This document shows positions 33,301-41,703 of a DNA stretch of 64,000 bases, piece after piece; the first letter of the stretch is position 1; each line of letters starts with the position of its first letter. The notes under the pieces are model-generated. The model worked only from the letters and a program-made list of their open reading frames with translations. It did no database searches and was not told the origin of the DNA. This stretch comes from Lineus longissimus (Eukaryota; Nemertea; Pilidiophora; Heteronemertea; Lineidae): the NCBI RefSeq assembly GCF_910592395.1, contig NC_088319.1, forward strand, positions 15,190,001 to 15,254,000, read 5' to 3'. The translations under genes and the position numbers were made by a program.

Positions 33301-34665
33301 GGAAGTTTAAAAACCCGGTTGCATAACCAGCTTAGTGGACCAGCTTAGCAGACTAATTAGTGGATACTACCCCTATTTAATCTTGTATCTTTAAAAAAAA
33401 TTTGAATTTGCAATATCCTCGAGTCTCAGATCTTTATCATCAAAATTTGCAATGATCCTTCCTTTGTTTTTACTCACCTTCTTTCGTTTCAGTGCCATTC
33501 CTATTCAGTTTAACTTTCCTGGCCGGCTTCAATACATTTCTGGCCTTTAACCCATTCAAGCCCATAAACCAATTTTTCATGGTAAGTCTTTCTCGGTTAC
33601 CGTTATGGCCCTCTGGCTGGAAAACAGCAAAGTGGCGGGAGGTTATCGGCTCTGACTTTCTGTTTAGATTTTTTGCCATTGAATTTAAAGTTTGATGTTT
33701 GGAGTTTTTTAAAGTGATTCATTCCAGTGTGTTTAATGCAGAACTTGGCCTTATCTAGTGTCTTACATACACTTGTCAGGGTCAAAATTAAAAATGTTCA
33801 GATTGTAGATGGAAATTTGTTTCAAACTCTCTCAGACATCCTCAAATGTATAAGTGAGACAAACTCCAAATGGGATCTTGCTCGAGGACTAACAATGAAC
33901 TTGGTGTCATTTTGACTGACAGTGGAGTCGCTGTGGTGTAGTGGCTTGGACTCTTGACCAGCGGTCAAGAGGTCCCGGGTTCGATCCCCACTGTCGGCGT
34001 GAGACTGTAGGCAGGTCTCTTTGTCTTACTTGCCTCTCTGCACCCAGGTGTATAAATGGGTACCGGTCAGAAATGCACAGATTGTAGCGCTGGTTGAGCA
34101 GCACATCTGTGGTCTACTGAAAGGTTTCAGGACAGACTGGGGTTAAAGTGTAAAGTCGGATGATAACCTATATCGTAGTTGATATCAGACTATAAACTCT
34201 AAACTTTAAACTTTAAACTTTAACTTTAACAGTGTTATGTTAACTCCTCAATATCCTTTTTTCAGTTGATCGACAGTACTTCGAGATTCATTCCGTTCAA
34301 GTTAACACTTCTTGGATTTGTGACTGGAAACTTCCTCATGTCTTTTTTCCTGGAGGTAAGGTTTCGCTCGTTCATGCGCACTTTTCAAGTGGCAGTAGAC
34401 AGAGTGGCTCTCTACTTTTTGTGCAGCGCTTCAATTTTAACCTCATCTATATTTTCAGGAGGTGATAATCCCCAGCAGTGCCTTTAGGGCATTCTCACAC
34501 TGCATTAGTCGCAAGAGGCAACCCAAGAACAAATACAAACTGATTGAGAGGGAACTCAATGGCGATTCCGAGTGGCCGCCTGTTGGACAAATCACGTTTG
34601 GTGCGTCACCGTTGTCAAACAAGGGGGCCTACGCAGAAAGCTTGACATCATCTTATGTGAACTGA
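18199..34665 (+). CDS. ATP13A: P5B-type ATPase, ATP13A2/ATP13A3 family, complete gene
   Basis: About 33 exons, all junctions in phase, coding for about 1185-1221 residues depending on which of two duplicated exons is used (human ATP13A2/3: about 1180-1226). All P-type hallmarks are intact (numbering with exon 17a only): TGES at 322-325, PPALP at 448-452 (the P5B M4 signature), CFD491-KTGTLT (phosphorylated Asp), KGAPE at 631-635, TGDN at 727-730, and GDGANDCG at 857-864. N-terminal membrane segments lie in exons 3 and 9 and the C-terminal membrane segments in exons 26-32. Known members are endolysosomal polyamine exporters; that substrate is inferred here. The 19-nt first coding exon (MMNQRT) is the weakest part. 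The last exon ends at the TGA at 34663. Introns carry SINEs, MITEs and unusual splice-donor repeats. Confidence 0.93.
24003..24149 (+). repeat. Foldback dispersed repeat, copy 2
   Basis: It begins TTAGAACCTCTCTATTAGGG and ends GTCCGCTAAGAGAGGT in ATP13A intron 13. Its arms are mutually inverted, as in the other copies. Confidence 0.7.
24601..30942 (+). CDS. ATP13A: ATP13A exons 15-25 (phosphorylation and nucleotide-binding domains)
   Basis: Exon coordinates: 24601-24662, 24837-24981, 26803-26901 (17a), 27367-27474 (17b), 27745-27898, 28049-28169, 28487-28611, 29110-29285, 29684-29794, 30081-30160, 30388-30430 and 30833-30942. Exon 15 opens [13 protein letters not shown]. Exon 18 contains [11 protein letters not shown]. 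Exon 20 ends RTVMITG and exon 21 continues [13 protein letters not shown]. Exon 23 carries [13 protein letters not shown] and exon 24 is only 43 nt ([11 protein letters not shown]). Exons 17a and 17b are paralogous and both symmetric (phase 0). Confidence 0.88.
25235..25577. mobile_element. MITE-like element with TTAA-flanked terminal inverted repeats
   Basis: About 340 bp in ATP13A intron 16. The left end reads TTAAAGGGAACTGGAACCGCC and the right end is its near-perfect inverse (GGCGGTTTCAGTTCCCTTAA), about 22 of 24 matching. No transposase frame lies inside. TTAA at both edges suggests piggyBac-type target choice, but the duplication overlaps the A/T ends and is not certain. Confidence 0.7.
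26803..26901 (+). CDS. ATP13A: ATP13A exon 17a (duplicated exon)
   Basis: A 99-nt phase-0 exon encoding 33 residues, with core [20 protein letters not shown]. It is preceded by an acceptor (CACTGTAG) and followed by GTGATT. The protein segment lies between the W of exon 16 and the [11 protein letters not shown] of exon 18, where known ATP13A proteins carry one xLEE...MPTVVRP-type segment. It has a paralogous copy 17b. Confidence 0.85.
27367..27474 (+). CDS. ATP13A: ATP13A exon 17b (duplicated exon)
   Basis: A 108-nt phase-0 exon encoding 36 residues, with core [20 protein letters not shown]: 14 of 20 positions identical to 17a and most others conservative. The tails differ completely ([13 protein letters not shown] against EPVDIENAQ). 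The acceptor is TTTTTTTTAG and the donor GTAGGG. Confidence 0.85.
27490..27690 (+). mobile_element. Divergent tRNA-derived SINE
   Basis: A B-box-like GGTTCAAAACCC and a downstream block (ACTCAGGAGTATAGATAGGT, then ACCAGTTGGGCC) parallel the CACCCAGGTGTATAAATGGG, TACCGGTCAG block of the SINE at 33921. More decayed than the other copies. Confidence 0.5.
28278..28466 (+). repeat. Foldback dispersed repeat, copy 3
   Basis: In ATP13A intron 19. It starts AATGGAACCTTTCTTAGTGG, contains TGATCTCGGTCCC and ends GTGTCCTTGATAGAGAGGAT. It is the same family as 24003 and 60014. Confidence 0.65.
28597..28816 (+). repeat. 44-bp minisatellite, five identical copies spanning the exon 20 splice donor
   Basis: Five exact, contiguous 44-bp units start at 28597, 28641, 28685, 28729 and 28773. 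Each contains CAGTCATGATCACAGGTAAC, in which CACAG|GTAAC is the exon 20 end and its 5' splice site. The first copy therefore includes 15 nt of coding sequence and the authentic donor, and the other four are intronic replicas with identical donor sites. Confidence 0.95.
29375..29580 (-). mobile_element. tRNA-derived SINE, minus orientation
   Basis: Read on the minus strand, it has ACTTGGTGATCTAGCAGCTG (A-box region), GTCAAGAGGTCTCTGGTTTG then AACAC (B-box region), and a downstream TCTTTTTGTCTGACTTGC block matching the SINE at 33921. It lies in ATP13A intron 21. Confidence 0.65.
31192..34665 (+). CDS. ATP13A: ATP13A exons 26-32 (C-terminal membrane segments)
   Basis: Exon coordinates: 31192-31288, 31488-31560, 32602-32752, 32928-33076, 33493-33581, 34266-34355 and 34459-34665. 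They encode the M5-M10 region: [92 protein letters not shown] and [18 protein letters not shown]. The cytosolic tail of 68 residues ends at the TGA at 34663-34665. Exons 26 and 27 are both followed by tandem copies of their own 3' ends. Confidence 0.88.
31235..31435 (+). repeat. Degenerate tandem copies of the exon 26 end and donor
   Basis: About three copies with a spacing near 62 bp. The first is the coding end of exon 26 (CAGCATGATTCAATTTGCTT, then CCGTACTCATCC, then donor GTAAGTTCAT). The second has CAGTATGATTCAAATCACTC, CGTACTCATCC and CAGTAAGTTCATGA. The third has CAGTATGATTCAATTTGCTT and CAGTTAGTTCATGA. Copies two and three are intronic. Confidence 0.85.
31574..32470 (+). repeat. 53-bp minisatellite, about 17 copies, derived from the exon 27 end
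   Basis: Units read GTTGATCCTATCATCACGAC, AGCATTTGCTGCGCTTAGCA, AGTACTGTTCTGT, with a few variants (GTTATCATC, CTCTCTTCGTC). The unit aligns with the 3' end of exon 27 (ATTGATCTGATTATTACGAC ... GCCGTGCTTAGTAAGTA). One frame of the unit reads [14 protein letters not shown] against exon 27 [14 protein letters not shown]. The array begins just after the exon 27 donor and fills most of intron 27. Confidence 0.95.
33921..34150 (+). mobile_element. tRNA-derived SINE copy 2 (best preserved)
   Basis: A-box GTGGTGTAGTGG and B-box GGTTCGATCCC are spaced as in tRNA genes, followed by a non-tRNA body (AGACTGTAGGCAGGTCTC, AAATGCACAG, GAGCAGCACATCTG) and then a CTTTAAA-type simple tail around 34193-34230. 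It sits in ATP13A intron 30. I read it as a SINE and not a tRNA gene because an acceptor stem does not close and the body is shared with 711-950. Confidence 0.85.
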
Positions 34666-35268
34666 AAACAGTAGTGAATAATTGAACTTGACACTGCATA
34701 AATCTACTAACTTAACATTGGATTTTCTGTCATTGTCTGTTTTCTTGCCAGTACCGTCAGGGGTATTACCAGTGCACATGCTGCAGTTTTGTCAAACTGA
34801 AGCCACTAATTCAATTGTGTGTTTGACACACCGAATATTTTTGAAAAAATGAAGGGTTGTTTGACAAAATTTGCAGAGTACAATGTATGCACCTAATATG
34901 ATATAATTGGCATGATATTATATATCACGCCAGTGTGATTTCTTGTGGTGAATTCCAGGGTGCATACCTAACCCTCTTGCTACCACAGGGGTTTGGCTGT
35001 GTATAAACCCCGGGCATACACCCGGTCTAGACCAGGCAACCTGGATCTCAACTTGACTTGTGTTAATTCTCTGATCACTTGGTGAAAATCTGAAACATTT
35101 GCTATTGCTATTTTGAGAAAATCTTGTCTGTTCAGTAACTGATGGACTTTTATAATCTTATCTAGTCTAATAATGTCTTAACATAGAGCACAAACATCCA
35201 TGGAGACCCTGGCTCTATTTCTTTGGCGAGCTTTCTACCTGTCAGGGCAATGTGATAAATGATTGCAT

Positions 35269-35274
35269 AATAAA
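35269..35274 (+). terminator. Polyadenylation signal of the P5B ATPase
   Basis: AATAAA about 600 nt after the stop codon. A second candidate lies about 160 nt further on. Confidence 0.45.
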
Positions 35275-37563
35275 GGCTGTACATTGTATAAATTGCTAAG
35301 CAATTTGGATCATGGAAGGGTAAAACCATGAAATCCAATTTTATTGGAATCTGAGCACCATGGATTTTGCTGTAAAATGTCTCTGTATATTATAATGAAA
35401 ACATTTTATTTAACTTCAGAATATGGCTGTAATAAATCTATTTTATATTCTACATGCTACAGTTTATTGTCTAATGGAACATGTGACCAAGGGAGATATG
35501 GACAAAGACTGAGTCTGCACCTCAGGGAAAAATCATTCTGAATGCCCCCCCCCCCCGCCCACCTCTCCTCCCGTCAATTTAACAGTCATGAGAACTTAAT
35601 ATCATAACGCTCCGCGTGGTGGCGCTGAGGCGGCCGCTGTGTAATGTAATATAGTCATGATAGATTGACACGTGGAAGCAGCTCTCTATATGGGAACACT
35701 CACGGTGGAGGCGCTGAAATGAGGAACAACCGCAAACGCTGTACCGACCTGCGGGCTAGACACTTGTACCGAATGGGTTCGTAAAAAATACACCCAAGGA
35801 AGTTGTTATAACACACTGGTTCATTACCTACAAGAGTCCTGAAGCTCCTGCTCGCTGACAACCCATCTCTACATGTAGGCTATATCAGTAAAGTCGTGCT
35901 GAAAAGCAGGGATGACGCCGGATGCTGGTATAACCACTTGTTTTCAATAAAGCCATCAAATATACATTATACTCCGCCTTTTGACAATGCCGAAGGAGCG
36001 AAAAAAAACTGATCTCGGGATGTCAATGATATACCGCGCCACATACGTCTACGCGCGTTGTCTGTAAAGCTTATGACCGCGTCCATACGTTGCATGTAAG
36101 CTGACGGGTCAAATATACTTCCCAAAGAGTAATTTCGTGAATGTTCCATCCTGAAATTCAGGGTGTTTTACTCCTAATGCCTAAGTCATTGGATATCGAG
36201 ATCGGAGGTTTTATACCCCGGCTTCATCTAAAGGGTAGATATAAACCATGAGGTTCATGATGTTTCCCCTGATGCAATCTGAAGTCACTACTATAAACCG
36301 CCGGTCTGGGCTGTGACTTCTGAAGACGACTCCACCACTGGCTCGAAGGGTGTTAATCTACGAAGGGGACCACGTTCACTCTGGATGCAATGGGCCAGCC
36401 TCGTGCTTCCGCGAGACGATCAGAATGACGAAATGGACTGTCCCGGGAGTCCCGGCCAGGGACACGTTTGGCCTCCTGCAATATTTTAGTGGGGAAAGTT
36501 TCCTATATCTTACATTCCATGCTTGTAAAGTGCATGGCGAGAAAAGAACTTGTGGCACCAGCTAGGTGATTGACCATTGCTGCAGCTCTACAGTAATTAG
36601 CACACTCATGTCACAGGAAACAACAGTCACATCCCTTACCGGCGGATTTTAGACTGGGAAAACCAACAACTGGCTGAATCATATGAAAAACATCCACTTG
36701 CATGATTGATGAGAGAAAAAAATACAGAGTTCGTGGGTTTTAATTTCACGACTTTTCCTTTTTATTAACAATCTCCAGGGTCTTAATCCGTCTTGCAAAA
36801 ATTAAAGTTTCGGCTCTAGGGTGAACGAGATGTGTGCGCCTACATGTACATGTATTTCCAAAGCCGGCAGAGTCTGTCTGTGTTGAGCCCTGTTACAGGG
36901 ACAATACGGCTGTCGGGACCGCCCGTCACGTGAATGATATTTCCACAGACAGCCATCGTAAGTCGGTAATTCTACTAGCACCAAACGAGAGGAACGCGGA
37001 ACCCTGACTTCAAGCAACCGACAGATACATTGGCACTACTTGTTCTATTCGCATGGAACGCATCGCTTAGTTTGGGTGCGATGTTTTTGCTTTCAAAAAA
37101 AATATTTGTTTGAAATACTCTGAAAGTAAGAAAGATTATGAGCATTTTTGGATTCAAGTTTTGAGAATTTGCAAAGCCATATGAAGAGTTCTTTTCCTTT
37201 ATTGTCAATTAGATAATATCTATATACACGGTAAATGATTAGTCATATCCTTTCGATTACCCGGTATATCAAGAATGCAGACGTCCGGCCGGATCTACAC
37301 GTAAGACAGTAAAACCCAGAAGGAAAGGTTATCTGGTTTTCCTTTATTACAAAACGAGGTCAACTGCTATATATATATGCGTATATTTACTCACAGTCAA
37401 CTCCTCTTCAAAAAACCTGACCGACGATGTCAACAATTTTCGCGTTCCATTCGAAATAAGTGATATATAGGCCTATCATTGCCAGACAATCACAATCGAA
37501 ATCTGGCAACGATTCTGGAACTTTCAGGAGTCACATTAACTATTGGAAATTCCCATCGCTGAG

Positions 37564-37571
37564 TATATATA
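37564..37571 (+). promoter_or_regulatory. TATA-like box of the short-chain-collagen-like gene
   Basis: TATATATA 55 bp before the start codon at 37619. It leaves room for a short 5' UTR if transcription starts about 25-30 bp downstream. Confidence 0.4.
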
Positions 37572-37618
37572 TCAGTTCTTATAATTAACTCGTCGATTTC
37601 GCAATACTCTCTCCCAAC

Positions 37619-39540
37619 ATGATGAAGAGCTTTAGCCCGCCAAGTTCCAAGGTGTCCATTTTCAAATATGTCCTCATCGGGGTGGCGTTTGTAGGCCTGG
37701 TTGGGTGGAACGCTGACTTACAGCGGCGGTTAGTGGACAACGCGGACTCCCATCACGAGGTAAGATGAAGTTTTATTGTATACATAACTTAATATAAACT
37801 CACCGGGTACTACACTCCGGACGCAGTGGACCGGCGTCGTCCTGTCGCCCGGTAAGTCGATCAGGATGACGAGGAAAGATTATCAGAATGACGAAATGGA
37901 CGACACAGAAGTCTAACCGGGTCCTACAATATATATAATTATCAGTTTTTCAGATTTTTGGGACAAATTATACATGTTACAATCCGGAATGTAGTAAAAA
38001 TGTTGCAGAAATTTTGTCTGTGTACAGGCCTTCATCATTATCCGGGGATCAATTAGTATATAAACATTGTAATTGAATGTCTAGTTACCACTGAAAATCG
38101 CGATCGCGTCTAGTCATTTCTCGTTTGCTCATCAAATTCTATTCTATTCAACACGGCCTTGTTAATTACATGTAATTACTTATTCCAAAATGATGATTAA
38201 GTATTGAGTTTATAACGATATTGGTGTCATTGACTAGATTTTTTTCTCATTATAGGAAAATATAGGCAAACATATCGAGGTCCATTCTCGGCACAGGCGT
38301 GATGCCAGCTCTTCCAGGCAAGGTTCAATTCCGTCAGGTAATGTTGGTTCTTCCTGTTAATTTAAATGCAGCTATTTCTTCAAAAACATTTCGTTAAAAT
38401 ACAGACAGAGTAGGCGTTTTATATGAATACAGATTTTTCAAGTTTATGTTTATGCGATCATGTCGAGTAATATTACCTTTTTCTCCAGGAGGCGCTATGT
38501 TTGTCCGATGGGGTAGACGTGACTGCCCAAATGACGATTCAGAGCTTGTCTACTCTGGTAGGTTTTATACTAGTTTAGAAACTATAGGATGTCGCAAATG
38601 TCTAATGACGACTCCTTCAGGGTTATCATAAACAATGTTATTTACGGTGCCTATATAGCTCAGTCGAATTCAAGTTAATGTTCAGCAACCAATTTGACAT
38701 CCATTGCTTGGTTCACTATGTTGTTGTTTTTTGTTTTGTTTTTTTACAGCCTTAGTGACCGCGTAATTCACTTACCAGATACATATGGACATGCGCATTG
38801 TAAAAACACCCGTTTTGTTCCGCAAAATGTAATAATCTGAAATGAACAACTATTCATACAGTTATGATATCCCATTCGATTGTTGTTTTAGGTACCGTGG
38901 GAGCATCCATCTACACGGAAACCGGCGGCTCCGGGGAATACACATGTCTTACCAGGGAGCCCCAGTATGAAAAATACACAAACGCCCTTGAGGGCACGGC
39001 GAAGATAGCCGGAGTTGAGTTCGAGACGGGAACCTCGGCATTTTTTGACAGGTCAAAGTCACCTTCCGGAACCCTCCAGGATGGTGATGTTGTCTGTGCT
39101 GTCTGCAGGAGCAAAGTCACGTCCAGTCAGGTGAGAAATACTAGAGTGGTTTAGAGAATGAACGTGCTACGCTCACGTGTATGAGTTCTTTCGTATGTAC
39201 ATGTATCTGCATGTGTTGATGTATTTATCCTGAGAGTAACCAGCTTACTCTATGATTTATCTGATAAACCATTATTTTGTTTCAGGTGATGATCCCAGGC
39301 CGGAAGGATTGCTATCCAGGATGGAGGAAGGAGTACTGGGGTTACCTGATGACCGGACATTACGCCCACAAAGCGCAGTACAACTGGGCATGCGTTGACC
39401 ACGCACCGGAATGCGATGAGAAAGGAGCCAAGAACGACAGCGGGGGTCTCATGTACCACGTGCAGGGAGTCTGCGGATCTTTGCCGTGTCCAAACTACGT
39501 CCAAGGCCGTGAACTGACCTGTGTCGTCTGTACGAAATAG
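37619..39540 (+). CDS. Short-chain collagen C4-like protein, membrane-anchored
   Basis: Five exons: 37619-37759, 38256-38337, 38489-38557, 38892-39130 and 39286-39540; 261 residues. Residues about 12-30 (VSIFKYVLIGVAFVGLVGW) form a signal anchor after a short polar N-terminus. A linker follows with a dibasic RHRRD site that might be cleaved. Residues 75-261 are the C-terminal domain found in sponge and lophotrochozoan short-chain collagen C4 proteins, with GAMFVRWGRRDCP, DVVCAVCRSK, MIPGRKDCYPGWRKEYWGYL, MTGHYAHKAQYNWACVD, GVCGSLPCPNYV and the terminus GRELTCVVCTK. No Gly-X-Y collagen repeat is encoded between anchor and domain, so this is a non-collagenous relative. It is probably extracellular; function is unknown. 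Confidence 0.85.
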
Positions 39541-39707
39541 AATGAACGCCCATGTTGAAAATGACTTGTAACTTTTAACTGTGCTTCTAATGTATAAGTA
39601 AACCGTCAAAAGAGGATGGAATTTCATCGCAATAAGACATATGCTTATGTGTACATGTACATGTATATCCGTTTTGCCATCTTAAGAAAAATGGCTTATC
39701 AGAAGAG

Positions 39708-39822
39708 TGATCAGTGACTTATCACGGATCCATATACATACGTTTGCGGATCGCAATGTGCACAAAACCAGTCCTTTTTCTGCCGAGTCTTATCCGTATA
39801 CGAATAATTAAGGATCCGTGGT
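39708..39822. repeat. Dispersed element with GGATCC-containing inverted ends, copy A
   Basis: It begins CAGTGACTTATCACGGATCC and ends GGATCCGTGGTAGGCC, so the termini are inverted around ACGGATCC. A related copy lies at 42348-42440 (CAGTGACTTTTCACGGATCC ... GGATCCGTCGTAAG). Both share GCGGATCG/GACGGATCG and AATGT(G/A)CACAAA internally. Confidence 0.7.
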
Positions 39823-40138
39823 AGGCCTACATGGAAGTCGCTGTTCTCAACTTCCCTAAGTGCAGACTATACTGGTGAGTGGAATGGGCAACGCGAATTG
39901 TAAAGTTCCCCGTCCGAGGTGGAGTGTAAGGTAATTGCATGTATGGATATATACATGCCTTGTAACAGCAAGAAGAATGGGAAAAGCATGCAAGAAATAC
40001 AGATAATTTTGAGAACCTGTGTATTGCCTGAATACCAACAAGTGTTAACTTCAGACAGCGAATATATAAATTTAGACAACTGTGGACGTCAGTCGTCCGA
40101 AATTTCCTCCACCCATCGTGACTGTAAATAACTTTGGC

Positions 40139-40144
40139 AATAAA
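40139..40144 (+). terminator. Polyadenylation signal of the collagen-like gene
   Basis: AATAAA about 600 nt after the stop codon. Confidence 0.45.
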
Positions 40145-41703
40145 TATAGAGTCATGTAATAGTGCATTCATAGAAACCATCGTTTGTTGTTCTTGACCAC
40201 ACTATATCATTCTTAGTCAGGTTTCGCTGGCCTTGCGAGTGGCGGATCTAGAAAAGGGGACCCCCAGCAGCCAGTGATGAGCGGAGCTGCGATCTTGGAA
40301 ACGAAGAACGAAACTTGCCAAACATTTCTTTTTTTCTGTGGTTATCACACTATTCACATTCACGACAAGGTCTTTCATGCACATAATGTCACTAAGATTG
40401 GCCGTGACGATGCATTTATAAGGAAAAAATCTACATGTCGGCCTTTTCTGATTTCGCGCGGCGGCCATGACTAGAATCTACATCTGCCCGCATATAGGCG
40501 AATGTAATTTTCGAATCAAGGAAATGCGGGTGCAGCCTACACTACAACGTCATCTCTGTCACGAATGTAGGGCAACATCTACATCCGTGTCTCTATGACA
40601 GGAGGGTCGAAAGAGGATAAATCAAAAACCGCTGTTTAAATCGGAGAATGAGTGATAATCGTGACCAATATTTTGTTTGAGTGGTGGATCACGAATTAAA
40701 CATATATGTTTACATTTATGACCATTTATCCGTTAAGTTGTGTGAAGTTTATGCATGCTTATATTTTTACACGAAATTATCGTAACATCTGCCTGTCGGG
40801 TTGGAGCATCATTTATTCCACACATGTTCCGGGGCCTCGATACAAGCCTTTCGATTAATTGAGAACTGTCTTGTGTAGGGCAAATTATCATAAATTCCCA
40901 TATTGCCTCTCATTATACATACATGGATCGATACATGATATGATAATATATAACAACTTGAACTGATAAACTTCTTGGCCTAACCATGGAAAGGCCTACA
41001 TGCAAGTGAAATCGTGGAAGGTTTGTACGAGGTGAGGATCGTTGGTGGTCAGGGGCGTGTTGCTTACATTTCTTGATGTCATGAAAATGCTTAATTTTCC
41101 CTCAAATGAGTGGAGTGTCCTTGTTTGATTGGAAGAGTTTTTTGGCTGCCTATCAATCTGGCATGAACGGTGTCTACGGTATTAAAGAAGTGCCTTTATA
41201 AGGCCTACCGCGTCATAGCGCTGCCTCCAGTTTTAATAGCATATTGACACACACTTTCATTAATTCGTCATATGTGATGCCATCTGACGTTATATGGTGC
41301 CAATCTGCAGAATATTAATCTCGGCAAATGTTTAAAGCCCTTAATGCAGGCGGCCTCTATACGTACATTTGATACAATACATGCATAAATATACAACCAT
41401 ATTCATTCCAGGTTGAGCTGAATGTATTTGATGTGTTTAAAAAAATATGGAGAAAACAGACCACATGTCGTGTGACCCAGGCAGCGGGCATGTAGGTCAT
41501 CTCTGAGGTCAACACTTAATCTTGTGAAAGCCATTCTATGAAGTAAAATATCTAAAAGAGGTCGGTGCCATCCCTTGAGGTCAGCTGTATTGAGATCATG
41601 ACGTGCAGTTAACTGAGGAGATAGATCATAAGACATATCACGAGCACTTGTACTTCAACCGTAAACTGATCGTCTTTGGATATTTGTCACTGATCAACCA
41701 GCT

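Larger units (their letters stand above)
34666..37618. other. ATPase 3' UTR and spacer before the collagen-like gene
   Basis: ATPase 3' UTR with AATAAA at 35269-35274 (and another near 35431), a C-rich tract near 35547, then 2 kb with no supportable exon. A small dispersed repeat (GATCAGAATGACGAAATGGA) lies at 36417-36440. Confidence 0.5.
39541..41703. other. Spacer before the amino acid transporter
   Basis: 3' UTR of the collagen-like gene (AATAAA at 40139-40144), a dispersed repeat at 39708-39822, and about 1.5 kb of AT-rich sequence without a supportable exon. Confidence 0.5.

Noticed and set aside
33921-34000. tRNA gene
   Set aside because: A- and B-boxes are present but no acceptor stem or anticodon arm closes, and the sequence continues into a body shared with another locus: SINE.
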